From NCBI RefSeq assembly GCF_032854445.1, contig NC_088302.1:17293338-17357337 (forward strand): 64,000 nucleotides of DNA, read 5' to 3'. The position numbers and the translations under genes were made by a program. Origin of the DNA: Liolophura sinensis. Taxonomy: Eukaryota; Mollusca; Polyplacophora; Chitonida; Chitonidae. The notes under the pieces were generated by a model. It worked only from the letters and a program-made list of their open reading frames with translations. It searched no databases and was not told the origin of the DNA. How positions within the stretch are numbered: position 1 is the first letter of the stretch; every line of letters starts with the position of its first letter. Below are positions 37,999-51,548 of this stretch, piece by piece.

Positions 37999-40900
37999 GT
38001 AATGACATTTGAAAATCGCTTTTGTAGTGTGGCTATTTGGGACTAGTTTCTGCATAATAATGATGTGAATAAGTATATGTAGCGCTTGTATAATGGATTT
38101 AATTGTGCTCAAATATGCTATGTTCGCCTAACAATTGTGTTCAACCAGGGGTCTTCTCAAATAACTACCAAACAAAAATATTCTCCAATACTCTTTTTCT
38201 CCTGAAAGAAAAAAATGTTGAAGAGCATCTTTTCAAATAACTTTTCATGCTTTCTCTTATAAAATTTGCGTCATTGTTATTCTTTTTACGTGGAGTGTCT
38301 GACTTGATAGCATGCGGCTCCTGTATTCAACCCTTCCTTGCAGCAGTCTGTGAGGGGTTCTGCTGAGATTCTCGCTGGCCAAACTACATCAGCTAGGATC
38401 AGCAGTTCTTAACCAGTCTGTTCGCCAGTTTGAATCCAGCTTCAGCTGGCTAGGCAGATTTTTTACGCGTCAGATTTGTCAAGTACCTCGCAAGAAGCGA
38501 CGGTTCCTGCACCGATAAAATCGCCATGATGGCGTATTACAATCATGCCAAATTCACTTAAGATGGGTCAAGATCTAGTAACTGGAGGCGTGGGTGAAAA
38601 CGGATATTATAGCATTCGAAAATGAGTATTTCTGAATGGCTGTCAGCGATAGTGTATTAGTTGGATTTGTCTTATTCTCCGATTTCCGAATTGTCTGAAC
38701 ATTTCTGTAGAGCGTGCGTAATTTTTTTTTTTTTTTACGGCCAAGGCCTACCGCTCCCTAATGTGACAGAGTGGCAAACATGGGTCTTTTTCTCTATGCT
38801 TTAACATGGGGTGGCCATTTTGTTTCGCCCGCACCAGTCATGCCGTGATCATCAACTTCCGGGCCGTTTTACAGAATTCGAGGGTATCTCCACATATCTC
38901 TACGAAGTACAAAATACACTTCAAACGCATTAAGGGGTGCTTTATTTCGGGAAGATGTACAAGCTTACAAACCTTGATCTACACACCGCCACATATAAAC
39001 GGAGCTTACAAACGTGTCAGTAGCCTATAACTGTACAACAATCTACATGCCTTAATCATGCTGAATTATTACCTAGTGTGCAGGGGCAGTACAAAACTCA
39101 CAAAAATATATTCACACCCAGCACTGTTTTAGCACTGCAAAAGTAACCAACTGTAGTTAAATTATTCCGCATCATTTTCATCTTCCAAATATTGATGATC
39201 TTGGAACTTAAATCTCTTCTCTGGCAGGGTGCCGGGACACAACGCACAACGCAATTAAATAAGAGTACCGTCCATTTCTTCAATAAAACAACACCCTCTT
39301 TTCAAAGTAATTTGCATAGAAATGAAGACTTAATGAGGGCAATGCAGCTCGGCAAGCTTCCAAATGTGTTGGAACTAAAACCAGTAATAAAGCCACTCAC
39401 CACCAGAGTCGTATAATACATGTGAATACAACACAAACAATATTTTACACCTTCATTATGCTGCAGTACAGTTACTTGCCTCTACTACGTTCAGCACCAA
39501 ATGGTGACGCACCAAATGGTGACGCACCAAGGATCAATGCTGTGAATGGGCTCAGATCGGCCCGGTCCTCCTCCACTTGACGACGGACGTTTTCGTCCAG
39601 TGGTAGTAGCTTTTACGAAGATGTTGTTGGCTATTAATCAATCACATGCTGCTATGCAAAAGTCATTCGTCTCGGAATTTGTCCGCGTTAACTTTTCAAC
39701 ACAGGTTCTCTGCACACTGCAGTGGTTGCGTAGAGCGAAGAAATATAACCTTAACTAAATCCAATGCTCTGCAGGGCGCCCCTACATTCTTTTTACTCAT
39801 CAGACGTTTCTGTTCCATTTGCCTAAGATCATTTGTATTGAAGTTGTTAATGGGAGAAGTACTGTTAATAGCTAGTTTGCCAAGTATGGATCCTTTCCGG
39901 GCTTGGTACTGAAAGTTTCAAGTTCACATACTGTCGCCTTCCCTCAAAGGGAGATTCAGTGACAATTTTCATGTATGTTTCATTACAAAATCCAATAAAT
40001 CACAGTTTTATAATATTTACCGTATTATAAGGGCAAAATTCAACCGATTTTAATGGCAGCATTGACGTAAGTGAAAAATGTTAAAGGAATTGAAATATTA
40101 AAGCTGACAGTCTATTTAAGTAAAACAGAACCGACAAGAAGATAAAATCTAAAGCTCTTACATTTCGCCAGGTGACAAGCATTCTGCGAGTATAGTATTT
40201 CAACCTCACTGACTGTCCAAAACAGCCATAATTTACGTTTAAAAAAAAAAAACATGGAGCATTGCATGGGCCGGAAATGATTTGGCACTATTATCTCACG
40301 AAATAAGAAAAAAAAAACTATCAAAAACTATGCGAAATGCGATCCAAGTTTAAAACCACAGAGTATGAAATTTACCTACAGTAGACTTTTCTCCACTCGT
40401 CTGAGAAAATAATCGCCATAGAAGCTAAAATTGGTTCAACAGTGATAGTAATATAAACAGATGTTATGGCAGGAAGTCAACTGGTAGGCACCGGGGTATA
40501 GTGTTCAGGAGTTATTGTTCTTGGTATGAGTTGTCTGCCCCTCTTAATGCATTACTTATTTAATAAAATGACGATATGAAAAAAATACACACAACCCTTC
40601 GAGGTGGGCATAAATGACAAACTGTACAGAAAGTTGATTTTACCTTCTGGTAATGTGAAAAACAAGAAAAGAAAATATAATACATCATAAACATGTAAGT
40701 ACTTTGCAGTGTTTCGCTTCTCTAATTTGACCATGTTTAAGGGCATTACATTTATTAAAGCACTGTGAGCCAATTCGTCTCAAAATCTGACCCACCTTAA
40801 ATTTATCATGTTTTTTACAATGCCGCCAGTTGATTCATAATTTTAAACCTGACAAAATATTACTTCATCATGTTTATTTGAATACCACCGGCCATTTCAT

Positions 40901-41550
40901 CATTTCAGATTTACCCAACAAATCCTTAAATTTATCATGCGCCATATTCACATCATCTGGAATTCCATCAACCGTCAGAATGATCAAGAAATGGTAGTCT
41001 CATGAAAAAGAAAAGATACAGTGGTACCAAGCTAATATCAGCACGCCTAAGACTTTAACTAATAAATACACATGTATGTAGTAAATTAAAATGGGATTCG
41101 TTCGTTAGCAGCACAGGTATCATACAACCAACACAAAATCGGGATGCAAATGTTATTCTGAAATGGGATGCCATTGGCTGATTTTGTCTTCTTCCTAGAC
41201 TCATTTGACTGCACACTGGCCTCAATGGTAGAGCACTGTTCCATGGCAAGGTGGAAAAACTGGCCAGATGTGGACACAACAAACAGGTTTGGTGGAACAA
41301 CGTAGGTGAATAGATATTAACAACAAGCTGGTTAGAGAATGGTTACTTTTTGTCTTAGACTTGATCATGCATAAGTGCATGCAAGCATGCCACAACATGA
41401 AGTATTATCTGGAGCCAAATTCACTGTTATATACACTTTGATAAGTCCTCTTTCTCTCTCTCAGTTACACACTCTATCTCCCTCTCTCTGTCTCTCCCCC
41501 AGGTAGTTCAGTTTATATACAGGAATGGTTCTCTCTCACTCCCCACAGTG

Positions 41551-44500
41551 TCAAGGATCTCCGAAGGGCACAACAAGTTCCTCTTTGTGGACAACTTTCA
41601 CATCTTTCAATGCCTTAGAGGCTCTTTCAGCTGCAGATGTTATCTGGAAATTTAAAAGAAAAACCACTGGGTTAAATAAAAAATGCTACTTAAGAAGTTT
41701 AGCTAGCCACCTTGATACATACACATCTTCTGTAGTGAGTGGTATTTACTACAAGGTAATCAAGCACATCCATTGGTACTCCCCCATCATCGTATCATAT
41801 AGAAATTTACACTTAAAATTCAACTAATCATGAGTATGGCATTAAACACAAATGAAATAAATAAATTAATTATCAGTTTAAATACAGACCAATAAAAAGC
41901 TACACCATCAAGAATGAATTTTATGAATGAATGAATGAATTAATGCTTCGGGTTTAATATCTTACTAAACAATTTTTCAGTGATATGACGACAAGGAGTA
42001 ATTAGGTGTGTGTACATATACTGTGTCTTCTTGTGGCAGGGCCAGTCCAAAGACCAGTGCTGCTGCCCATGAAGTATCATGCCAAAGACACCAAACATGA
42101 CACCCAATGTAGTCACATTATACTGACATCAACCAGTCCTGTTTCCTTGCTCTCACCTGTCCGTGTTGAGCACCAAGTGAGGTAACAACAAGTAGCATCT
42201 TTAAAGTCTTGGGTATGGATTTTATGTTCTAACAGGATGTCAAGCACAAATTTTGGTAGCTGTACTCACCTACTGCTTGTATGATACAAAGGCCAATAAT
42301 ATCACAGATTAAATGGTACTCAGTAACATGTGATATAGTCCAGAAATTACTTGTTTTCTTATTTCATTGCTGTTAAACACCATACATGTCGTACTCCACA
42401 TATACCATTGAGTGCCTGAGGTAAACCACCAACCTTTGGCATGTTTCCCACATGCGACACACAGGTATGCATACCTCATTGGTGGAAGATCAAGTGATCT
42501 TCAATGAAAGTCAAGACTGTGAAACAACCACATAAATATCATTGAACATTGTCACCAAGGTAACACAAAGTGTGAGAATGGGGAAATCTGCAAAATTCCC
42601 TGACCTCTCAGCTGACACTTATAGGTAAGCTTAATATGCACTCAGCTGCGGCCTGTCCCAGAAAATAGTATTACCCTATGTAACACACACATATGACTGG
42701 TACTCACCAATTGCACATCTGCTAGAGAGATTGGCTGGGCAGCTAGGACACTTTGGGGGGCTGATATCCCATTGGGCAGTGATGTTTTATATGTCTTCGG
42801 TTGGCCTGTCCTGTTCAGCACCATGTTTATTCTGTTACTACAATAATAAAATACTCAAGCATATAAGTCAAACGAGCCATCAAAATGCTTCAAGAAGGAA
42901 GATATTTAACTTTTAATAATTTATATGACTTATAATTTATATATATATATATATTTAAAGAAAAATAAAACCTGATGAATGACAAACATACTTGATTGAG
43001 TAGATCCTAAGCCTTTGAATTCAAGGTGTACTATCACACACCCAGGCCAAACACAATACTGAAACAAAGTCTAGGTGTGTTTGTATGACAAACCTCACAA
43101 AAGCAGAAGTCTGGGGAGAATGAATTTAGGTGTACAGATCACACTTGTGGTCTTTGGCCAGGGGTGTTATGGTCATACACCAGCTCAAAGGCAAAGACCA
43201 GAGAACTTCTTGGAGAATACTGTATACATTTAAGTCAAATGGCTTTCACAGGGAATGGAATGGAAAGCAACTTTGTCACGAGAGATATGGACAGAAATGG
43301 TGAATCCATCCATTAACATACTTTTCAAACACAATAAATCCAGACTTACATTCTATCTCAAAGCATATGCAAAATGCACCCACCACCATATGATTTATTT
43401 ATTTATTTTATTGGTGTATTATGCCGTACTAAAGAATATTTCACTTATGCAATTGCCAGTATTATCTACCTCCATGAGGTATATAAGCAACATCCACTCA
43501 CATGTAGCCACATTACTGCAGATGTTATCAGTCCAGCGACACTAGCGACAGATAAGACTTTATTCAACCTGTTACGAGCAAATTTTTCCTGTCTGTGACA
43601 GGTGGACATGCAAAGATTTTGCACCCAACAGTTAAAATAAAACATTCTATACACAGTTCAACCTTCATTTTCGGAAAAACAAACTATTGCATCGGGGAAA
43701 GCCACAGGTAATAAGACAACACATGCTGTGAAAGAAATGCTGACATGAAGCTGTTAGAAAACTAGCTATCTAGTGATTTACTCACTGAGGACATGTGATT
43801 TGTGCTGTACACTGTATTCAAGGATATTTTAGGACGGTGGTCTGGTTCATGGGAGGAAGGAAACCGAGTAGAGGCTAGTGGGAATTCAAGGAACATCAAA
43901 CTGGGGCAACACGGAGTAGAGGCTAGTGGGAATTCAAGGAACATCAAACTGTGGCAGCACAGAGTAGAGGCTAGTGGGAATTCAAGGAGCATCAAACTGG
44001 GGCAGCACAGAGTAGAGGCTAGTGGGAATTCAAGGAACATCAAACTGGGGCAACATGGAGTAGAGGCTAGTGGGAATTCAAGGAACATCAAATTAAGGCA
44101 GCACAGAGGCTAGTGGGAATTCAAGGAACATCAAATTGAGGCAGCACACAGGCTAGTGGGAATTCAAGGAACATCAAATTGAGGCAGCACAGAGTAGAGG
44201 CCAGTGGGAATTCAAGGAACATCAAACTGGGGCAACATGGAGTAGAGGCTAGTGGGAATTCAAGGAACATCAAACTGTGGCAGCACAGAGTAGAGGCTAG
44301 TGGGAATTCAAGGAACATCAAACTGGGGCAACATGGAGTAGAGGCTAGTGGGAATTCAAGGAACATCAAACTGTGGCAGCACAGAGTAGAGGCCAGTGGG
44401 AATTCAAGGAACATCAAACTGAGGCAACATGGAGTAGAGGCTAGTGGGAATTCAAGGAACATCAAACTGGGGCAGCACAGAGTAGAGGCCAGTGGGAATT

Positions 44501-47500
44501 CAAGGAACATCAAACTGGGGCAACATGGAGTAGAGGCTAGTGGGAATTCATGGAACATTAAACTGGGGCAGCACAGAGTAGAGGCTAGGGGGAATTCAAG
44601 GAACATCAAACTGTGGCAGCACAGAGTAGAGGCTAGTGGGAATTCAAGGAGCATCAAACTGGGGCAACATGGAGTAGAGGTTAGTGGGAATTCAAGGAAC
44701 ATCAAACTGGGGCAGCACAGAGTAGAGGCTAGTGGGAATTCAAGGAACATCAAACTGGGGCAGCACAGAGTAGAGGCTAGTGGGAATTCAAGGAACATCA
44801 AACTGTGGCAGCACAGAGTAGAGGCTACTGGGAATTCAAGGAGCATCAAACTGGGGCAGCACAGAGTAGAGGCTAGTGGGAATTCAAGGAACATCAAACT
44901 GGGGCAACATGGAGTAGAGGCTAGTGGGAATTCAAGGAACATCAAATTGAGGCAGCACAGAGGCTAGTGGGAATTCAAGGAACATCAAATTGAGGCAGCA
45001 CAGAGTAGAGGCTAGTGGGAATTCAAGGAACATCAAACTGGGGCAACATGGAGTAGAGGCTAGTGGGAATTCAAGGAGCATCAAACTGGGGCAGCACAGA
45101 GTAGAGGCCAGTGGGAATTCAAGGAACATCAAACTGGGGCAACATGGAGTAGAGGCTAGTGGGAATTCAAGGAACATCAAATTGAGGCAGCACAGAGGCT
45201 AGTGGGAATTCAAGGAACATCAAACTGGGGCAGCACAGAGTAGAGGCCAGTGGGAATTCAAGGAACATCAAACTGGGGCAACATGGAGTAGAGGCTAGTG
45301 GGAATTCATGGAACATTAAACTGGGGCAGCACAGAGTAGAGGCTAGGGGGAAGTCAAGGAACATCAAACTGTGGCAGCACAGAGTAGAGGCTAGTGGGAA
45401 TTCAAGGAACATCAAACTGTGGCAGCACAGAGTAGAGGCTAGTGGGAATTCAAGGAACATCAAACTGTTTCAGCACAGAGTAGAGGCTAGTGGGAATTCA
45501 AGGAACATCAAACTGTTTCAGCACAGAGTAGAGGCTAGTGGGAATTCAAGGAACATCAAACTGGGGCAGCACAGAGTAGAGGCCAGTGGGAATTCAAGGA
45601 ACATCAAACTGGGGCAACATGGAGTAGAGGCTAGTGGGAATTCAAGGAGCATCAAACTGGGGCAGCACTGAGTAGAGGCTAGTGGGAATTCAAGGAACAT
45701 CAAACTGGGGCAACATGGAGTAGAGGCTAGTGGGAATTCAAGGAACATCAAATTGAGGCAGCACAGAGGCTAGTGGGAATTCAAGGAGCATCAAATTGAG
45801 GCAGCACAGAGTAAAGGCTAGTGGGAATTCAAGGAACATCAAACTGGGGCAACATGGAGTAGAGGCTAGTGGGAATTCAAGGAACATCAAACTGGGGCAG
45901 CATAGAGTAGAGGCTAGGGGGAATTCAAGGAACATCAAACTGTGGCAGCACAGAGTAGAGGCTAGTGGGAATTCAAGGAACATCAAATTGAGGCAGCACA
46001 GAGTAGAGGCTAGTGGGAATTCAAGGAACATCAAACTGTGGGGGCACAGAGTAGAGGCTAGTGGGAATTCAAGGAGCATCAAACTGGGGCAACACGGAGT
46101 AGAGGCTAGTGGGAATTCAAGGAACATCAAACTGTGGCAGCACAGAGTAGAGGCTAGTGGGAATTCAAGGAACATCAAACTGTGGCAGCACAGAGTAGAG
46201 GCTAGTGGGAATTCAAGGAACATCAAACTGGGGCAACATGGAGTAGAGGCTAGTGGGAATTCAAGGAACATCAAACTGTGGCAGCACAGAGTAGAGGCTA
46301 GGGGGAATTCAAGGAACATCAAACTGAGGCAGCACAGAGTAGAGGCTAGTGGGAATTCAAGGAACATCAAACTGGGGCAGCACAGAGTAGAGGCTAGTGG
46401 GAATTCAAGGAGCATCAAACTGTGGCAGCATAGACTGCTCAATGATCTTTGATCTGGTCTTGTGGATTGCTGAATTTATTGATTTATTTGATTGGTGTTT
46501 TACGCCGCACTCAAGAATATTTCACTTATACAATGTCGGCCAGCATTATGGTTGGAGCAAACCAGGCAGAGCCTGAGGGGAAACCCATGACCACAGATTG
46601 GTGAATGATGTAGGACACCTGACATTACCTGTACTGTCGTGATCTGTCATGATAGTCATGATGTTCTAGCTGTTGGGAATCAATCGCAGCAACATCAATC
46701 ACATTCCTAGAAACAAAGAGAAATGGAAAAATCAGCAAAACTCACTGATGTACATGTACGTGTAAAAGAATTCACATTAAACCGTACCAAAGAATAGGTG
46801 TAAAGAATGACTTTAAAAAGTATGACACAGCAGATTTTAGCAGAGGACAATCAACTGCCAACAATACCAACTACTGACATATCAGAGAAGCTTTGGCCAC
46901 ATGAGTATAGATCTCTGATGAAATACAAGACTAAATATAACCTTATGGTAGCTGAGAGAGGCAGACAAGATAAGATGTAAGACTCTCAGAATTCTTAGAA
47001 AAATCAGAGAGAAAGTACACTAAAGTACATCTACATCGATAAGTAAACCATACAATACAAACATATCACGCTATCTTATAACTAAAATAAAAAATGTCAC
47101 CCAAAATTTTCATCAAATAAAATTTGTCCCATGGGTAGGGAAAAATTAGCTGGAGAACAATTTGAAATCTTAATATTACTGGTATCATGTACATCTGACA
47201 TATAACACGGAATCATTTGTTGAAAATCTAGAAAATTATTATCAAACATTTTTGGCAATTTAATGATAATATTTGTGCAATTTTATAATCATTGTCTTCT
47301 AAAACACTTTACTGGAAAAAACAAACAAGCATTGTAGTGGTACATACGATGCTGTCTGGTGCAAAATCCTTGACAGTGCTGATTGCTCATCTCCTTTTAG
47401 TGGCACCTGAGCTGCCTGGGGATTGTAAAGACCATCCCTACAAAAATAAAATATCTGTTTAAATCTGTGAACATGAGAACCTGTTCCAAAATAAGATTTT

Positions 47501-50500
47501 TGCTGACTTCCAGAGCTCTGAGAACTTCACTTAATAACTACATAATAAGTCTCATATCTGTTGCAGGTTTCAGATGCTGTCAGTTGTACATGTACAAGTA
47601 TTTCAATGGGAGGCTTTTCAATTCCTCCCAAATGCTCAAAAAATTAACATTTTGGCATATATGAAACAGCAAATTTCAGTGCAATTTGTACACATTATGA
47701 TTTTAATTTGGTTCTGAAGACAAAACTACATTGGCTGAGTTGGTCAATTTCAGGGCAAAAAGTATAATTTTATCAGTCGACACAGAATAATTCCTACAAA
47801 CTATGACTGAATAAACAGTTTGTAAACATGCGAAAAGGTTGAAGAATTAGAGTAGCCATGTTGAGCGGGCCCACCTGAAAAAAACAACAGATTACACCTC
47901 AAAATGCACCATTTATGTGGGAGAGTGAGCTCAACGGAGAATTTCAGTGTGGCAATATTGGCAGGATTGATGAGCCTGTATTTGAAAACGCACAATCTTG
48001 ATAAAAACTCTCTATTTTAAACACTGTATTTCTGAGATGGATGTGCTGTGTCTAACAAAAACAGTCCATCAGTGCAATCACACATTTATCTCCATGTTAA
48101 CTGGATTTCACTCACCCAATAATAGGTCGTGTCTGAGTTGTGCCAACGGGGTTTCTCAGCAGACCTGTTGTCTCGTCTGGCTCACTCTGCAGGTAAGAGA
48201 ACAAGAACAGAAATGACAGGGTTTGATTTAGCAGCCTGCTAATGGCTAACACCAGGTGAAAAACTGCACAAAGCAGGCCAATTATTGAAATCACCTGCTA
48301 CAAAAACATTAAAAAGAAAAAAATAGCAAGCCAAACTTCATTTTGTGTAAAATATCTTACATGTTGGTTATACAAAAGGCTATTTTCAACACAACAGCTT
48401 TGAGAATAAAAAGTAACAATGAACGATTTCAAAACAAGACTAATATGAACAGAAAATGATCTCCAGTGTTGCTGACTAGTACCATGTTACCTTTATTGTG
48501 TTTAACTATTCACTGACTGACATGCAACAAGGTACTAGTCACAAGTCATCACAACAACAACAGGGGGGAGCCTTGCAAAGCTTCTGCCATGATCAAATCA
48601 AGATTGATTGATGTTGTGTGCAATATATATACACACATAGGATTCCAAGGACATCGTCTCCAAAATTAAAGTGAAAGACGGCACATGAATAAAGTGTTTT
48701 GTCAACTGAAAAACTACCATTCAAGGTATCTTAAACAGCCATTAAACATTTTCTTAGATTTTTTTCAACCCAGTAAAAAAATTAGTGAAACTTCGTCCTG
48801 AAAACAGCTTCAGCGCGTCTCCATTATTAACAGCAAGGTGACATCAACTTTACCCTAGCTAGTTATTTTCCATGTTATAATCAAATCAGTAGCTTATGGC
48901 AGATAAAAGTTGTGGATTTTGGCGATGAAGGGTCAAGTGATAAAAAAACTTTCTCAGAAATTGGACATACTGGAAGGTTATTTCTTCCACTGCTTGAACT
49001 GTTGATACAGTAAGCCTGCTATATCATTTAGTTTAAGCAGCCTGCTTGAACTGTTGATACAGTAAGCCTGCTATATCATTTAGTTTAAGTAGCCTGTAGA
49101 TGATGACCGTGAGGTATTCCTGGTTCAGGTTGTAGTCTCTGGATGGGTTGTGCTGATGATTTTGACCCATATTACATGTTTACAATATTACAAAAGGATG
49201 GTTGTACAACTAGATTGATGCTGAACTCTGAAACAAATGGAAGTAAATCTAAGCACCACTAAGTCTGATCTAGGCATCTGACTTGCTGAATTTTATGCTT
49301 CAGTATTGTGGTGGTGGCTTCTTAGATGAGGGCAGGGCTGACCTAGTTATTGCAGATGTCAGATAAAGCACCTTGGCGTGAACACTGTGTTTTGCTAATT
49401 TTATTTTATTTATAAAAGAAAACAGAAAAAAATCATCCCTTGAAAGACAAAGGAGCAAAATTTAAATTCTTTAATTCTTATAAACTTAGAGAATGAAATC
49501 ACATCATAAAATTAAATTAATTTTAAGCAATGTCCAGTGAGATGCCATCTTCTCATTCGGCAATCCTAATGAATTCACTGAATGACATTTGTTTTTCAGA
49601 AACTGCTGACCAAACGGTAAAATGAAAGACAAGAAATGTATTTGTATAATTTGAACAGCGTGCCTAAGTAGACGTTGGGGTCTGCTGGGGAGATGAATGC
49701 CCTGTGAGTAAATGCTTCATCACAGCTTAGGCTGCACAATCTGATAGCAATGTGTTTGATTGGAGAAAATTCTCAAGATGTCTGCCTCAGTTCATGCCAG
49801 TCATTTGTGCAGTACTGACATTTTGTTCTACATGTTATTCAATGAAATCTCATTAAAATAATTTAAAGTTCAAACTTTTGAATCAACAAGCCGAATCAAC
49901 GACAACAAGGTGCCTGTTGGCTGTTCAAAACTTTCTTCCAACATAAATTTTCGTTAATTTATCTGTCTTTTTTTTTTTTGATATTTTATTGCCTATTAAA
50001 TACAGGAGTACTACAGAATTTGGATCTTGATGTCAACACTTTATCTTACAAATGGCCAGGTACCTTGCCAGGACTTGGTAGAAGTTTGAATTCAAAACAT
50101 GGCGGACAATGGTTCAGCTTAAACGGGTGGATTACAGTTAAAAGATGGTTTACCGATGCTAGCTGTGACATATCTGCACTTTGAATCAGCGCTCAACGAT
50201 GGAAGGTAGAATTTGAACTGTTGTATTTAGTGAAACTGTTCTCGTGGAAGTCTATGTAAAGGGCTAAATGAGCTAATTTAAGTGCCCATTTTCTTCTGCA
50301 AAGTGGCTTGCGTAACGTTTCCACCGGATTTTTTAGATCAATGATTAAATACTAAGGTAGATAAATATCAGAAATTATTGAAAACTGACCTCAATGTTTA
50401 ATTTCACTGAACTAAAGTGAAGAATACTGAAAAAGTAGGGCCTAGTCCCCAAAATGTAACTTACACCTCCTAGAATTGTGCGAGCTGTATTGTTTAGGGC

Positions 50501-51548
50501 TTGCAGAGGACTTAAAATAATTCCTTGACTTTTCAGCGAATTGTCCATCGCATGTTACAAAAGGGAAATGAGAATCATTTCTCTGCTTCAGTAACTGAGA
50601 AAGCTGAGAAAATTTGACAGCTTAAAAATTCCGTTCAGCCCTGCCCTCAAATATTTCATGGATGTTATTCAAAACTGCTAGTTTGGCTTCCACAGATTAA
50701 CTACAGTGTGCACAATACCATTATAGTAAAATGGTGATGTGTTTTGATGTAGGCAGGGTGGAAATATTGGTGGTATTCAGTAACACCGGTACTCTCCGGG
50801 ATAATGGTGGCATTGATGTAGCCGCAACTGCTCTGACAGTTACTGAACTAACGTGTGTATCATCCTTGCAAATGCTACCCGATTGAAAGCTTGAAGTTCC
50901 TCCCCACACCGTTCAATTTAGGCTAGTCGTTGCTGCAACTGTGCTCCGTGTGAAGCAGAAACACTGAGGAAGCCTGCCACCTTGTCATATTTTTCCCACA
51001 ATGCCGCTATACCTCAGTAGAAATGAAATACCTCCCACTTGCCTCCATATTGTCACTTGCTCTAAATCAACTTCTCTTCACGGTACAGGATGCATCAACT
51101 GCAAAAGCAACAAGGTGTGCATCTACTATCACACAGAATTTGGCGATTCGTAAATGCTTATAACAACATAGTGGCCGGTGACCTGTTCAGGTGAGCGAGT
51201 GGGAGGTATTTCGTTTCTACTGAGGTATAGACGCGTTGTGGGAAATTATAAGGTGGCTTCCCCAGTGTTTCTAGTTCACGCAGAACGCAGTCATATCGAC
51301 GACTAGCCTAACTCAACGGTGCGGGGACGAACTTCGAGCTTTCAATCAGGTAGCATTTGCGGCGATGGTACATACACACTGTACGTTAGTTCAGTAACCG
51401 TCGGAGCAGTTGTAGCCAGCATTGACGCTGCGATTGTTGATGTTGTTGTTGTAGTGGCAATTTTTGGAAATCTTGGGCTTCGATTTGCATTAGTCATGAT
51501 GCATACCTGGCCATATTTATCATCTTCGTTGCTCCAGCAACACCCCAT
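41551..51548 (-). CDS. LAMTOR1: Ragulator complex protein LAMTOR1 (six exons, complete)
   Basis: Membrane anchor of the Ragulator scaffold, which holds Rag GTPases and mTORC1 on late endosomes and lysosomes. Exons in reading order: 51507-51548, 48116-48186, 47348-47437, 46629-46706, 42708-42837 and 41551-41643. Phases close exactly to 167 aa (human protein 161 aa). The start MGCCW supplies Gly2 for myristoylation and Cys3/Cys4 for palmitoylation. ETTGLL is an acidic dileucine sorting signal. LHQTASNVIDVAAIDSQ matches the conserved helix (human LAKTASNIIDVSAADSQ). LAAQPISLADVQ matches LASEPIPFSDLQ, and the end KEELVVPFGDP matches KEELVVQFGIP. Intron 4 carries a 54-unit minisatellite and intron 1 a large inverted repeat. 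The identification is by recalled family sequence and is strong. Confidence 0.95.
41938..42215 (-). mobile_element. SINE family B-related long copy
   Basis: Starts with a diverged complement of the TACGACGTTAAAC tail, then GTGTGTACATATACTGTGTC and a body with GTCACATTATACTGACATCA. In LAMTOR1 intron 5. Confidence 0.65.
43391..43458 (-). mobile_element. SINE family A tail fragment
   Basis: TTATTGGTGTATTATGCCGT and ATATTTCACTTATGCAA in LAMTOR1 intron 4. Confidence 0.7.
43868..46434 (+). repeat. 48-bp minisatellite, 54 units, in LAMTOR1 intron 4
   Basis: A 48-bp unit beginning GTAGAGGCTAGTGGGAATTC repeats for 2567 bp. That is exactly 54 units if five units lack a 5-bp GTAGA. Nearly every unit has an EcoRI word GAATTC. 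Variants are GGGGCAACATGG, GGGGCAGCACAG, GTGGCAGCACAG and ATTGAGGCAG. Because 48 is a multiple of three, long open frames appear on both strands. They break at the 5-bp-deleted units, so the frames are not taken as coding. Confidence 0.97.
46473..46595 (-). mobile_element. SINE family A fragment flanking the 48-bp array
   Basis: Tail and central domain (CAGCATTATGGTTGGAGC). It begins about 40 bp beyond the last minisatellite unit. Confidence 0.8.
48990..49093 (+). repeat. 52-bp tandem duplication
   Basis: Two nearly identical adjacent copies, each starting CTGCTTGAACTGTTGATACA, in LAMTOR1 intron 1. The near identity suggests a recent duplication. Confidence 0.9.
50810..51425. repeat. Imperfect inverted repeat in LAMTOR1 intron 1
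   Basis: Left arm about 50810-51043 and right arm about 51195-51425 are reverse-complementary with scattered mismatches and small gaps. Shared words include TTTCTACTGAGGTATAG and CGACTAGCCTAA. The spacer is about 150 bp. It begins about 80 bp past exon 1. Confidence 0.8.

Larger units (their letters stand above)
34882..41550. other. Intergenic region between the gene at 29694 and LAMTOR1
   Basis: AT-rich, with the SINE pieces listed and 3' UTRs of both flanking convergent genes presumably at its ends. A 17-bp word with ACCAAATGGTGACGC is duplicated at 39497-39532. No further gene is supported. Confidence 0.5.

Noticed and set aside
39192-39416. 74-codon frame downstream of LAMTOR1
   Set aside because: Likely intergenic or antisense to the LAMTOR1 3' UTR, with no family signal.
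43868-46434. CRISPR-like regular repetition
   Set aside because: Units are head-to-tail without unique spacers, and the genome is eukaryotic.
44121-46452. Long open frames of 218-274 codons on both strands with a 16-residue repeat
   Set aside because: They come from a 48-bp tandem repeat without stops. Units with 5-bp deletions break every frame, and the array sits in a LAMTOR1 intron.
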